Shown here: one piece after another, positions 10,520 through 19,653 of the stretch
Layout: every line of letters begins with the position of its first letter
Position numbering within the stretch: position 1 is the first letter of the stretch
NCBI GenBank assembly: GCA_023413135.1
Contig: JAEZQK010000114.1
Location: 1 to 64,000, forward strand
DNA length: 64,000 nucleotides
Direction: 5' to 3'
Origin: Bacillota bacterium
GTDB lineage: Bacteria > Bacillota > Clostridia > Christensenellales > Aristaeellaceae
Notes under the pieces: model-generated
What the model saw: only the letters and a program-made list of their open reading frames with translations
Database searches by the model: none
What the model was told of the DNA's origin: nothing
Made by a program: the position numbers and the translations under genes

Positions 10520-12226
10520 CTATTTGTTGACTTTTGCCCAGCTGTCCTTCAGGCTGACTGTGCGGTTGAAAACGGGCAGTTCTCCGGTGGAATCCGGGTC
10601 CTTGCAGAAATAGCCCATCCGCAAAAATTGGAAGGTGGAACCGGTATCGGCTTCAAGCAAAGCCGGTTCCCCAAAGCCGTGAGCGACGACCAGGCTATCC
10701 CTGTTCAGGCGGCTGATGAAATCCTTTTTGGCGGGAGCCGCCTTGTCCTGGGTTTCGTCGTCCTCATCTTCCTGATCGTTTTCATCGGCCAGCAGCGGCT
10801 CGTAAAGCCTTGCTTCCACCGGCACGGCGTCCGCGGCATTCACCCAGTGCAGCGTGCCCTTCACCTTGCGGGCGGCACCTTCGCTGCCGCTGCGGCTGTC
10901 CATGTCCACGGTGCAGCGCAGCTCGGCCACGTTTCCCAATTCATCCTTCACGCATTCATCGCAGCGGATGATATAAGCGCCTTTTAAGCGCACCTCGCCG
11001 CCGGGGAAGAGCCTGAAGAACTTCTTCACCGGCTCCTCCATGAAGTCTTCCTGTTCAATATACAATTCCCGGCCAAAGGTCACCTGCCGGGTGCCCATCT
11101 CGGGATGGTCCGGATGGTTTTCCATCTCAATGCTGTCGGTCTTGCCCAAGGGCCAGTTGGTAAGCACAACCTTCAATGGCTTCAATACAGCCATGACCCT
11201 TGCGGCCTTCTCCCCCAGGTCCTCCCGTACGCAATGCTCCAAAAAGGCAAAATCCACTACGCTGTTGGCCTTGTTCACGCCCACCCGGTCAATGAAATCC
11301 CGGATAGCGGCGGGAGTATAGCCCCGACGGCGCATAGCGCAAAGGGTAGGCATACGGGGGTCATCCCAGCCGGAAACAAAGCCTTCCTCCACCAGCCTGC
11401 GCAGGTACCGCTTGCTCATGATGGTGCGGGTAATGTTCAGCCTGGCAAACTCGATCTGCCGGGGCTTAGAGGGCAGCATATGAGCAGATTTTTCCACCAC
11501 CCAGTCGTACAGGGGCCGGTGATCCTCATACTCCAGAGAACACAGGGAATGGGTTACGCCCTCCAGCGCATCGCCGATGGGATGGGCATAATCGTACATG
11601 GGATAAATGCACCACGTTTTACCCGTGCGGTGATGCTCCTTGTAGAGGATGCGGTACATGGCCGGGTCCCGCATGTTGATGTTGGGAGAGGCCATATTGA
11701 TCTTTGCCCGAAGCACATACCGGCCTTCCGGAAATTCCCCGGCCCGCATGCGGCGGAACAAATCGAGACTTTCTTCCACAGGACGGTCACGCCAGGGGGA
11801 ATTCTTTCCGGGGGCTGTCAACGTTCCCCGGTATTCCCGCATTTGCTCCTGGGTGAGCTCATCCACATAGGCCAAATCACGCTTGATCCAATCTTCCGCG
11901 ATCTCATAGCATTTTTCATAATAGTCGCTGGCAAAGAACAGGCCGCCCTTCCATTCAAAGCCCAGCCAATGAATGTCGTCCATGATGCCGTCCACGTATT
12001 CCGTTTCTTCCTTGGCCGGGTTCGTATCGTCAAAGCGCAGGTTGCAAAGCCCGCCAAACTTGTCCGCAGTGCCAAAGTCCGCCACCAGTGCCTTGCAGTG
12101 GCCGATATGAAGATAGCCGTTGGGTTCGGGAGGGAAACGTGTGTGCACGCGCTGGTAACGGCTTACCGCCAGGTCTTGGTCGATGGCGTCCCAGATAAAA
12201 TTTGATCGTGCCGCTTCGTTTTCCAT
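10520..12226 (-). CDS. glnS: Glutamine--tRNA ligase
   Basis: Class I synthetase charging tRNA-Gln directly, 568 aa, the usual GlnRS length. Seen: PPEPNGYLHIGHCKAL (HIGH region), the catalytic-domain CNLRFDDTNPAKE, the KMSKS-like TIMSKRYLRRLVEEG, then two beta-barrel anticodon domains. An acidic insertion (ENDQEDEDDETQDK) lies in the C-terminal barrel. ATG 12226 follows GGGAGGTAA. Many Firmicutes lack GlnRS and use GatCAB amidation, so presence of glnS is a lineage trait and may reflect ancient transfer. It has its own promoter, with repeats downstream. Confidence 0.97.
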   Translation of the reverse strand: MENEAARSNFIWDAIDQDLAVSRYQRVHTRFPPEPNGYLHIGHCKALVADFGTADKFGGLCNLRFDDTNPAKEETEYVDGIMDDIHWLGFEWKGGLFFASDYYEKCYEIAEDWIKRDLAYVDELTQEQMREYRGTLTAPGKNSPWRDRPVEESLDLFRRMRAGEFPEGRYVLRAKINMASPNINMRDPAMYRILYKEHHRTGKTWCIYPMYDYAHPIGDALEGVTHSLCSLEYEDHRPLYDWVVEKSAHMLPSKPRQIEFARLNITRTIMSKRYLRRLVEEGFVSGWDDPRMPTLCAMRRRGYTPAAIRDFIDRVGVNKANSVVDFAFLEHCVREDLGEKAARVMAVLKPLKVVLTNWPLGKTDSIEMENHPDHPEMGTRQVTFGRELYIEQEDFMEEPVKKFFRLFPGGEVRLKGAYIIRCDECVKDELGNVAELRCTVDMDSRSGSEGAARKVKGTLHWVNAADAVPVEARLYEPLLADENDQEDEDDETQDKAAPAKKDFISRLNRDSLVVAHGFGEPALLEADTGSTFQFLRMGYFCKDPDSTGELPVFNRTVSLKDSWAKVNK

Positions 12227-12292
12227 AAAATTACCTCCCGCTCTTCAAAGTTGTTCTTTGTTTGTTTTTCCACAAAACTGGTGGATTGCATC

Positions 12293-12321
12293 ATTATATC
12301 CGCAGTTGCCTCAAATTACAA
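12293..12321 (-). promoter_or_regulatory. Promoter of glnS
   Basis: On the minus strand TTGTAA (12316-12321), 17 bases, TATAAT (12293-12298). The start codon is 67 bases further on. No T-box leader elements were found between them. Confidence 0.6.
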
Positions 12322-12473
12322 GACAAGCCGGCATGTTTTCTCCCAAATAAGCGCTTATCCCAATCCTTTCCTTCTCCTTCCAATCTTTTTCAGGCTGCTT
12401 TCCGTACGATGATATTTGTCTCACAATATGCGTTTATGCTGGAAACGTCAAATTATAAAGGAGGATAAATTGC

Positions 12474-13943
12474 ATGAAGAAGCTTCTGTCCCTGTTCCTT
12501 ATGCTGGCGCTGCTCCTGAGCCTTGCTACTGCCTTCGCGGAAGGTGCCGCCACAGCCCCCAAGTATGTGTTCATGTTTATCGGCGACGGCCAGGGTTCCC
12601 CGCAAATCACGGCCGCCCAGTATTACATGGGTACGCTCCAAAATCCCGATGCCGCCATGCCCACCCCTACCCAGCTCTCCTTCACAGGCTTTAGTACCCT
12701 GGGCCTGATCACCACCTACGACGCCACCTCCTTCTGCCCCGACTCCGCCTCCACCGCCACCTCCATGGCCAGCGGTGAAAAGACGCTGTCCGGCGTCGTC
12801 AACTACAATGTGGATAAGACCGAGCCCTTCAAGCTCATCACCGAATATGCCAAGGAAGCCGGCAAAAAGGTTGGTGTCATCACCAGCGTTTCTCTGGATC
12901 ACGCCACACCGGCCGCTTACTATGCCAAAGTCCCCAGCCGCAGCCAGTACTACGATATCGCGGTGCAGGGCTTGACCAACACCACGCTGGACTTCCTGGG
13001 CGGCGGTTCCTTCCTCCAGCCCAAGGGCAAGGACGGCGACCAGAAGGACCTGATGGATGTTGCCGCGGAAAACGGCTGGACCGTGGTTCGTAAGGCTGAT
13101 GAGATCCGCGCTCTTACAAAAGATTCCGGCCGCGTGCTGGCCATGGTGGAAGATGTTGACAGCGCCCAGGCCATGCAGTATGAAATCGACCGTCTGTACA
13201 AAGAAGCCAATGGCGAAGACTCCCTCTCCTTGGCCGAAATGGTAAAAGCGGGCATCACCAACCTTACTAATGACAACGGCTTCTTCCTTATGACCGAAGG
13301 CGGAAAAATTGACTGGACCTGCCACGCCAATGACGCCATCACCTCCATCTACGACACCATCGCCTTCTCCGAAGCTGTGCAGGTAGCCATCAACTTCGCT
13401 AAAGAGCATCCCGAAGAGACGCTCATCATCGTCACTGGCGACCATGAGACCGGCGGCATGACCATCGGGTTTGCGGCCACGGCCTATGACACCCACTTCA
13501 ATTACATGCAAAACGCCAAGGTTTCCTATCAGGAGTTCGACAAGGTCATCGCCGATATGCGGGCCAATAAGGTTGCCTTTGAAAATGCCCTGAAGACCAT
13601 CGAAGAGTACTATGGCCTGACCGCCACCGCGGAACAGCCCCTGACCCTCACCGAGGCTGATGTGAACGCCCTGAAAGCCGCCTTCGAACTGAGCATGACT
13701 GAGAAGGCCGACCGCAGGCTGGGCGACGCGGAAGCGCTGGCTTACGGCGGCTACGAGCCCCTTTCCGTCACCGCCACCCACATCTTCAACAACAAGGCCG
13801 GCATCGCCTACACCTCCTACTCCCACACCGGCTTGCAGATTCCTGTCTACGCTGCCGGCGTTAACGCTTCTCTCTTCGGCGGCCAGTATGACAATACCCA
13901 AATCTTCTTCAAGACCATGGAAGCCATGGGCCTGAAAAAGTAA
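12474..13943 (+). CDS. Secreted alkaline phosphatase
   Basis: Exported phosphomonoesterase of the PhoA family, 489 aa. A signal peptide covers about residues 1-22 (MKKLLSLFLML...ATAFA). Metal and active-site motifs: FIGDGQGSPQ, the nucleophile Ser in DSASTATSMASGEKT, GGKIDWTCHANDA, TGDHETGGM and the late YSHTGLQIPVYAAG. A segment of about 120 residues lies between DHETGG and SHTG. ATG 12474 follows AAAGGAGGATAAATTGC. It probably frees phosphate outside the membrane. No clear PHO box was recognised upstream. A 497-codon open frame on the opposite strand is a composition artefact. Confidence 0.95.
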   Translation: MKKLLSLFLMLALLLSLATAFAEGAATAPKYVFMFIGDGQGSPQITAAQYYMGTLQNPDAAMPTPTQLSFTGFSTLGLITTYDATSFCPDSASTATSMASGEKTLSGVVNYNVDKTEPFKLITEYAKEAGKKVGVITSVSLDHATPAAYYAKVPSRSQYYDIAVQGLTNTTLDFLGGGSFLQPKGKDGDQKDLMDVAAENGWTVVRKADEIRALTKDSGRVLAMVEDVDSAQAMQYEIDRLYKEANGEDSLSLAEMVKAGITNLTNDNGFFLMTEGGKIDWTCHANDAITSIYDTIAFSEAVQVAINFAKEHPEETLIIVTGDHETGGMTIGFAATAYDTHFNYMQNAKVSYQEFDKVIADMRANKVAFENALKTIEEYYGLTATAEQPLTLTEADVNALKAAFELSMTEKADRRLGDAEALAYGGYEPLSVTATHIFNNKAGIAYTSYSHTGLQIPVYAAGVNASLFGGQYDNTQIFFKTMEAMGLKK

Positions 13944-14046
13944 CAAGCCATCCCCCTTACGAAGGGGTCGTCCCTGCAGGAATGGTTTCCCGGGGGCGGC
14001 CTCTTCCCTTGTCTAAATCATTCTTCTCATAGAAAGGACGCGCAGC

Positions 14047-15231
14047 ATGAGCATCCTGTCGTCACTTTCAACAAAATGCACTCCATCCCATGACCTTCCG
14101 GTTATACCACCCAAAAAGAACAGGCGGCGCAATTGGATCTTCTGCATCGTGATGGGGCTTTTGTGCATCGTGCTGTATTTTGTGCCTACCCCCTTCCCCG
14201 AAAAAGTGCCCGCCAATGCCACAAGAGAAAAGGTACGTATCTTGTCGGTGGACAACAGCCAGTTGGCACCGCTGGGCATTGTGTATTCCGGTACCCAGGA
14301 AGCCGAAATTGAGGTTTTGACAGGCGCTTTGAAAGGCACCACGCTGGTGGCCGTCAACCATTTGAATGCTTCCCTGGACCGTGACAAGCTGTTTGCCCCC
14401 GGCGATACGGCGCTGTGCGTCGTCCATGCGGAAGACGGTAAAGCCACCTATGCCACCCTTATTGACCATTACCGCATGGATGTGCAGGGCTTTTTGTTCC
14501 TGCTGTTTTTTCTGTTTCTGATCCTCTTCGGCGGCGTTTCCGGGTTTGGAACGTTCGTATCGCTGGCAGCCAGCATCCTTGTGATATGGAAAATATTGAT
14601 CCCTTTGTTGCTGCTGGGCTGGCCACCCATTCTGTCCACCCTCCTGGTAGTCCTTTTGCTGTCGGCCGTCATCATGTATCTGGTGGGAGGGCTTACCAGA
14701 ATGGCCACCGTGGCGCTGCTGGGCTCCCTTTTAGGTACGGGCCTCACCTGCCTTCTGGCTGTGGTCTTCGGCAATGCCCTGAAGCTGGATGGCGGGGATA
14801 TCCCCTACGTGGTGCCGCTCCTAAGCCAGGCGGGATTGCGGCTTGATATCAAGGATTTGTTTTTCAGCATGGTCTTCCTGGGCAGCTCCGGCGCGCTGAT
14901 GGACTTGGCCATGGATATGTCCGCCGCCGTCCATGAGGTACTCTTGCACCATCCGGGTATCATAAGGGCGGAACTGATCAAAAGCGGCTTTCGGGTGGGG
15001 CGCAGCGTAACGGGCACCATGACCACCACGCTGATGCTGGCCTATTCGGGCAGTTATCTATCCATGCTGATGTATTTTGCAGGCCAGGGCACTCCGGTGA
15101 TGGACCTGATCAACTACAAGTTTGTCGCCTCCCAGATCCTAAATACTTTGGTGGGCACATTCGGACTGGTGACTGTGGCGCCTTTTACCGCCATCGTGGC
15201 CGGTTTCCTATATGTACCTCGCGGCAAATAA
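14047..15231 (+). CDS. YibE/F family membrane protein
   Basis: Integral membrane protein of 394 aa in the YibE/F-like family. Layout seen: a first helix near residues 30-50, an extracytoplasmic domain of about 100 residues (REKVRILSVDNSQ...), then seven or so helices including LFFLFLILFGGVSGFG, LLVVLLLSAVIMYLVGG and the family block SSGALMDLAMDMSAAVHEV, followed by GRSVTGTMTTTLMLAYSGSYLSMLM. The function is unknown. It lies 103 bases after the phosphatase gene on the same strand, so they could share a transcript. Start chosen for AAGGACGCGCAGC before ATG 14047. Confidence 0.88.
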   Translation: MSILSSLSTKCTPSHDLPVIPPKKNRRRNWIFCIVMGLLCIVLYFVPTPFPEKVPANATREKVRILSVDNSQLAPLGIVYSGTQEAEIEVLTGALKGTTLVAVNHLNASLDRDKLFAPGDTALCVVHAEDGKATYATLIDHYRMDVQGFLFLLFFLFLILFGGVSGFGTFVSLAASILVIWKILIPLLLLGWPPILSTLLVVLLLSAVIMYLVGGLTRMATVALLGSLLGTGLTCLLAVVFGNALKLDGGDIPYVVPLLSQAGLRLDIKDLFFSMVFLGSSGALMDLAMDMSAAVHEVLLHHPGIIRAELIKSGFRVGRSVTGTMTTTLMLAYSGSYLSMLMYFAGQGTPVMDLINYKFVASQILNTLVGTFGLVTVAPFTAIVAGFLYVPRGK

Positions 15232-15314
15232 GGCAAAAGGATGGCCCGAATACAAACGGTTGTTTTCCGTATGTATTTTTGGTTATATGGCAAGTGTGCA
15301 TCTCCCATCGCTCC

Positions 15315-15343
15315 TTGACAAGGCGGCTAAACACGGATACAAT
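15315..15343 (+). promoter_or_regulatory. Promoter of the AraC-family regulator gene
   Basis: TTGACA (15315-15320), 17 bases, TACAAT (15338-15343): near-consensus sigma-A promoter, 46 bases before the chosen start. Confidence 0.75.
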
Positions 15344-15389
15344 GTTTAAAATGGTAAATAATCCGCCATGTTTGGGGAGGATGAAGGAT

Positions 15390-16298
15390 ATGTCCGATTA
15401 TTTTTTTGGGAATACGGAAGCGCTTCCGCCCATCACGCTGGCGGTGGAAGGCACTCACGAGCCCGATCCGCTGGCGCGCTTAAGCGGCGTATGGATTCAT
15501 GCCGCCGGAAGCGGCATGCTTCAAACAGGGAAATATCCTATAACGTCCCGGTCCCAGTGGCGCTGGGTGGCCGCTGACAGCGGCAAGCTGGAGCTTACCT
15601 GGAACGAAGGCCATTCGCTGAGCTTTGGGGAGGGGGATTGCTGCGCCATCCCTCCGGATACGGATAATGTGGTGCTTTCCGCCGCCGGGGAAGCGCGGAT
15701 CCTCTGGCTGGCACTGGATGGGCCGCTGTCACCCACGTTTTTGACCAGGCTGGGCGTGCTTTTGCACATGCCCATCAAGCAGGGTGCGCTGCCCTCCCAG
15801 CTATACCTGACAAGGCAGATCGTGCAGGTGATCGTGCGGCACTCGGGCACCAGCGACGCTTCCTTCCAACTTCAGCAGCTCATGTGGGGGATGCTGGCTT
15901 CCCATTCCGGCCAGCCGGTGGCCATGGACGCCATGCTGTCCCATGAGATCGCCAAGGTGGTGGATGCCCTCCGGGCCAACCAGTACAGGGACAACTTTTC
16001 CCTGGCGGATATGGCTGCCATCTCCCGCATGCCCATGGAAACATTCCGCAAGCGGTTCGTGGCGGAAGTGGGTATGCCGCCTCTGGGCTATCTTTTGTTT
16101 TGCAAAATGGAACGGGCCAAGGCCCTTTTGCAGGATCATTATTCCGTCAAGCTGGCCGGGGCAGAGGTGGGCATGCAGGACCCTTACCACTTTTCCAAGC
16201 AGTTCAAAAACATTGTGGGCATGAGTCCTTCCGCCTATGTCAAGCATGCGCTGGTGGACAAAGACAAAAAAGAACGCGGCAGGGCCGCGAAAAGCTGA
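15390..16298 (+). CDS. AraC-family transcriptional regulator
   Basis: Ligand-sensing DNA-binding protein, 302 aa. The N-terminal 150 residues look like the cupin sensor of AraC/XylS proteins (GVWIHAAGSGMLQTGKY...). The C-terminal 100 residues carry two helix-turn-helix units: NFSLADMAAISRMPMETFRKRF and the signature DPYHFSKQFKNIVGMSPSAYVKH. ATG 15390 lies nine bases after GGGGAGG; the ATG at 15381 is too close to that site. The gene is monocistronic, between a strong promoter and a terminator. The target could be a neighbouring gene; no ligand can be named. Confidence 0.92.
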   Translation: MSDYFFGNTEALPPITLAVEGTHEPDPLARLSGVWIHAAGSGMLQTGKYPITSRSQWRWVAADSGKLELTWNEGHSLSFGEGDCCAIPPDTDNVVLSAAGEARILWLALDGPLSPTFLTRLGVLLHMPIKQGALPSQLYLTRQIVQVIVRHSGTSDASFQLQQLMWGMLASHSGQPVAMDAMLSHEIAKVVDALRANQYRDNFSLADMAAISRMPMETFRKRFVAEVGMPPLGYLLFCKMERAKALLQDHYSVKLAGAEVGMQDPYHFSKQFKNIVGMSPSAYVKHALVDKDKKERGRAAKS

Positions 16299-16333
16299 TA
16301 TGGCAGCCCGTTATATTCTGTCCCGGGCTATTC

Positions 16334-16361
16334 AAAAAAAGGACGCCCCGGCGTCCTTTTT
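16334..16361. terminator. Bidirectional terminator
   Basis: AAAAAGGACGCCCCGGCGTCCTTTTT: a short GC stem flanked by A- and T-runs, between the convergent AraC and glycosyltransferase genes. It can terminate both strands. Confidence 0.9.
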
Positions 16362-16365
16362 GCGA

Positions 16366-17805
16366 CTATTTTATTCCCGCCTTTGCAATCGGCACATCGC
16401 CGTCCTCTACGTCTGCGTTGGGCAGAAGCTTTTGCCGGACAGGCAGGTGGAGCTCCTTCTTCTCAAGCCTTTTGATCTTGTGCTCGGTCTTGACCCACTG
16501 GCTCTGGCGGCGGTAACGGAACAGGCCCACGATCTGGGAGCAGGTGGCAAGCGCCACATTCAGCACAAAGCTGACTGCCATTTTGGGCAGCGTACGCAGC
16601 CGCATAGGCACTTTATTGTCCATCCAGTCCGCCAGGTAAAACAGCAAAAAGAAGCTGTAGAAGAGAATCGCAATGGACATAAGCGTGGATGCCCAGCCTC
16701 CCTGAGCGGCTTCCGAGGCCACATCCACAGCAGTTTCGGCCGTAGCCAAGGCGGTTGTGGCCAAAGCTGTCCCGGCCTTCTGCCCGTATTCCGCAATTTT
16801 GTCCATCACGTAGAACACAAAGGAAGTGAAGAATTGAAATACAACAACAACATTACAGGTGAGGCTGTACATGTATGTCAAAATGGAAATAGCCTCTTTG
16901 CCTGAAATGCGCGATTGTCTCAGTGCCTGGAACACTTTCCGTGTATTGCGAAGCGTTACAAACCAATGGCCCTGTGCCCACCGGGTGCGCTGGCGAAAAC
17001 TGGCCCAGGCGCTGGTGGGTTTTTCGTCATACACGCGGACGTTGTGGTTCCACAAGATCCGCTTCCCGTCAATGGTTGCCTCCACCTGAATTTCAAAATC
17101 CTCCGTCAAGGACATGGTGGTCCAGCCGCCGCGCCCATGCAGATATTTCGTATCCACCGCAAAGCCTGTGCCACCGATGGTACAGTTCAGCCCAAGGCGG
17201 TATTTTGACAATTGAAAAAAGCGGTTGGTAATGGTATAGCTGGTGTAGTAAAACCAGGCTACCAACCCTTTTTTGTTTTTGGCACCAAGGTAGCATTGTA
17301 TGAATTCCGGTTTGTTTTCGCTGATGTACTGGCTGTTGACCTCCAGGAACATGTTGGGGTCAATCAGATTGTCCGCGTCAAAAATCATCAGCAGGTCATA
17401 TTTATCCTGGTATCCTTCCAGTATGTTCAGCGCCTGATTCAGTGCAATAGGCTTGCCCGTGGGCGCATTGGGGGAAGACTTCTTAAGCGATATCACATTG
17501 GCGCCCATCTGGCGGGCAACTTTTTCCGTCTGGTCGGTGCAGTTGTCGGCGATAATGTAAAAATCGTACAATTCCTTGGGATATTCCATATGCATCAGGT
17601 TATCGATAATATCAGGAATGACCGTCTCTTCATTATGAGCCGGCACCAGTACCAAAAAGCGCATCTGGGGCGGATGATCCTGATACCCCTTCTCGCGGCG
17701 CTTGAAGCCGGAAAGACTCAAATATAATTGATATATCGCCAAAAGTGTAACAACAACCCCGAAAAATGAGGACAAAATTCCCAGGATCATGCGTACCGTC
17801 TGCAC
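16366..17805 (-). CDS. Membrane-bound family 2 glycosyltransferase
   Basis: Processive-type GT2 enzyme, 479 aa, probably making or extending a cell-surface polysaccharide. Seen: one N-terminal helix, then the GT-A domain with VPAHNEE, ADNCTD, the metal-binding DXD as FDADN, TEDFE and the acceptor motif QRTRW, followed by C-terminal helices. An Ala/Thr-rich segment of about 35 residues sits between two C-terminal helices and looks like a low-complexity insertion. The GTG start at 17805 follows GGGAGG by seven bases; an ATG five codons in has no better site. The sugar and acceptor are unknown. Confidence 0.9.
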   Translation of the reverse strand: MQTVRMILGILSSFFGVVVTLLAIYQLYLSLSGFKRREKGYQDHPPQMRFLVLVPAHNEETVIPDIIDNLMHMEYPKELYDFYIIADNCTDQTEKVARQMGANVISLKKSSPNAPTGKPIALNQALNILEGYQDKYDLLMIFDADNLIDPNMFLEVNSQYISENKPEFIQCYLGAKNKKGLVAWFYYTSYTITNRFFQLSKYRLGLNCTIGGTGFAVDTKYLHGRGGWTTMSLTEDFEIQVEATIDGKRILWNHNVRVYDEKPTSAWASFRQRTRWAQGHWFVTLRNTRKVFQALRQSRISGKEAISILTYMYSLTCNVVVVFQFFTSFVFYVMDKIAEYGQKAGTALATTALATAETAVDVASEAAQGGWASTLMSIAILFYSFFLLFYLADWMDNKVPMRLRTLPKMAVSFVLNVALATCSQIVGLFRYRRQSQWVKTEHKIKRLEKKELHLPVRQKLLPNADVEDGDVPIAKAGIK

Positions 17806-17885
17806 AGTGTAACCTCCCTGGCCGCACGGCGTCTGCTTTTCGCGCCACGGCCTGCTTATGCAGCAAAGAAAGACGAATGCAACGT

Positions 17886-17915
17886 ATTAAACAATATTTG
17901 CCCGCCTTTTGTCAA
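17886..17915 (-). promoter_or_regulatory. Promoter of the glycosyltransferase gene
   Basis: Minus strand TTGACA (17910-17915), 18 bases, TTTAAT (17886-17891), 80 bases before the GTG start. Confidence 0.6.
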
Positions 17916-17923
17916 GTGCTTTC

Positions 17924-19579
17924 CTATGGATGGCTGTCATAGAAGGTACAGCCGCCGATGAATTCCCGCAGGATGGAAAGAGGCGGTATCTCGCTTGATG
18001 CATCCTCCGGCATGGGCAGAAGATAGTGAAGCGTTTTTAACAGCCGCCTGGACAGCAGGTAATTGGGATTCTCCGGAGGGATGACCTTCAAAAGGTCGTA
18101 GGCAACGGTCTTCAGCACCGGAAGCTCGTAATGGAGGATGGTATTAAACATCACGTCCGCTTCCTCCTGATAGGGGAAAATCCACTTATCTTCCCCCCGA
18201 CGCACGCTCTCCCACATGCTCATGGTGGCATCGGGAATGGTGCCCCGGAATTGGTGATCACGAACGATCCTGCGAAGCAAACGCACATCGGTGGTGCGGA
18301 TGCGGTTATGATCGTCCAGGTTGACGCAGGTAAGTGCGCTGACGTAGATGCGGAAGATCATTTCCTTTGGCAGGTGCCCGGTCAGCAGCGGGTTCAGGCC
18401 ATGGATGCCCTCCACCACGATGGGCTGATCTTCCTCTACGTGAAGAGGCACCCGCTTCTCCTCCCGGCGGCCCGTTTGAAAGCTGAATCGCGGCATCTGA
18501 GCCGTTTCGCCGGATAACAGCCGTTTCAAGCAATCCTCAAACAAGGGGATGTCGATGGTATGTATGGATTCCAGATCCACGGTCCCGTCCGGCTCGGTGG
18601 GGATATCGGCCCGGTTCAAATAAAAATCATCCAGAGATAATAACGCGGGATGTAGTCCCAATACTTGCAAATGTATCTTCAGCCGGTTGGAAAATGTGGT
18701 TTTTCCGCTGGAGGAAGGGCCGGAAATGAGAACAAGGCGCGCCTTGCGCCGGCGTATCTCGTCGGCGATGGCGGCGATGGACTTATCATGCAGCGCCTCA
18801 TTGACGCGAATGAACTCCCTGAACCGCCCGGTGCGGATCATATCGTTGATATCCGAAACGTTGGTGACATCCAGTATTTCGCACCAGCGTTGGGACTGGG
18901 CGAATATGTGCAGATGCTTGGGCCTTTCCACATAAGGCGCGGGAATGCCGGGATTGTCCGGCCCGGGCATCTGAATCACCAGGCCGGGAGGATGCTGCCG
19001 CAGCGAAAAGACGGATACCCAGCCCGTGGAAGGCAGCATGGCCCCATAGAAATATTCCCACATGCCGCCGCAGCGGTACACCGGAAAATCGTAATTGGGG
19101 CGGTAGGACAAAAGCTGCACCTTGTCCTCCTGGCCTTCCTGCCGGAAGTATTCAATGGCCTTATCCCTGTTCCAAAGCTCTTTTTCAAAGGGCAGGTCGC
19201 TTTGCACAATGCGCCGCATTTCGTCTTCCAGGCGCTCTACCTGTTTGTTTGTCACAGACTTGCCCGTAAGCTTCAAAAAGAGCCCGTAACCTATGCTGTT
19301 GGCAATGCGCACAGGGCTGCCTGGGAAAAGCCTTCTTGCAGCCAAAAGGAACACGAACCGCAGCGACCGCTCATAGATACGGCGGCCTTCCTCATGCGAA
19401 AAGGTCATGGAGGTCAAAGTCATGCCGTCGCTTAAAGGCTGGTTCAGCTCCAGCACCACTCCGCCCCACATCAAGGCCAGTATCTGGCTTGCCTTTTCCG
19501 GACAAAGCTGCCCTACCACCTGTGATGCCGTGGCATTCACAGGAAATGTCCCCTCACGTCCGTCCAAGGCAATCGTCAT
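17924..19579 (-). CDS. Nucleoside (uridine-type) kinase with threonyl-tRNA-synthetase-like N-terminus
   Basis: 551-aa fusion seen in Clostridia. Residues 1-60 resemble a TGS domain (LDGREGTFPVNATASQVVGQL), residues 60-240 resemble the second additional domain of ThrRS, and from about 280 there is a uridine-kinase-type P-loop domain with GPSSSGKTT (287-295) and SLDDFYLNR. It probably phosphorylates a nucleoside or similar small substrate, and the ThrRS-like part may bind RNA or an effector; this second role is inference. ATG 19579 is preceded by AAAGGAA. Unlike true ThrRS, no class II catalytic motifs are present. Confidence 0.88.
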   Translation of the reverse strand: MTIALDGREGTFPVNATASQVVGQLCPEKASQILALMWGGVVLELNQPLSDGMTLTSMTFSHEEGRRIYERSLRFVFLLAARRLFPGSPVRIANSIGYGLFLKLTGKSVTNKQVERLEDEMRRIVQSDLPFEKELWNRDKAIEYFRQEGQEDKVQLLSYRPNYDFPVYRCGGMWEYFYGAMLPSTGWVSVFSLRQHPPGLVIQMPGPDNPGIPAPYVERPKHLHIFAQSQRWCEILDVTNVSDINDMIRTGRFREFIRVNEALHDKSIAAIADEIRRRKARLVLISGPSSSGKTTFSNRLKIHLQVLGLHPALLSLDDFYLNRADIPTEPDGTVDLESIHTIDIPLFEDCLKRLLSGETAQMPRFSFQTGRREEKRVPLHVEEDQPIVVEGIHGLNPLLTGHLPKEMIFRIYVSALTCVNLDDHNRIRTTDVRLLRRIVRDHQFRGTIPDATMSMWESVRRGEDKWIFPYQEEADVMFNTILHYELPVLKTVAYDLLKVIPPENPNYLLSRRLLKTLHYLLPMPEDASSEIPPLSILREFIGGCTFYDSHP

Positions 19580-19653
19580 GACTGGTTGTTCCTTTCTGCT
19601 GCCCTAAAGCCGGCAACGGATTCATCTTGCCCCGCCATTATGTAAGCCTATGC

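Noticed and set aside
10242..10613. Short open frames through the family B repeat (also 60961-61212)
   Set aside because: No ribosome sites; the similarity between them reflects the repeat itself. Kept as a finding about the repeat, not as genes.
11105..12205. 366-codon open frame on the plus strand opposite glnS
   Set aside because: Antisense shadow of a high-GC gene with no recognisable domain or start signal.
8672..12350. T-box riboswitches before gltX or glnS
   Set aside because: No specifier stem, T-box core or antiterminator was recognisable in the leaders.
12453..13946. 497-codon open frame on the minus strand opposite the alkaline phosphatase gene
   Set aside because: It has no ribosome site, is Gly/Val/His-rich low-complexity and mirrors the third-position GC bias of the real gene; the phosphatase motifs on the other strand are unambiguous.
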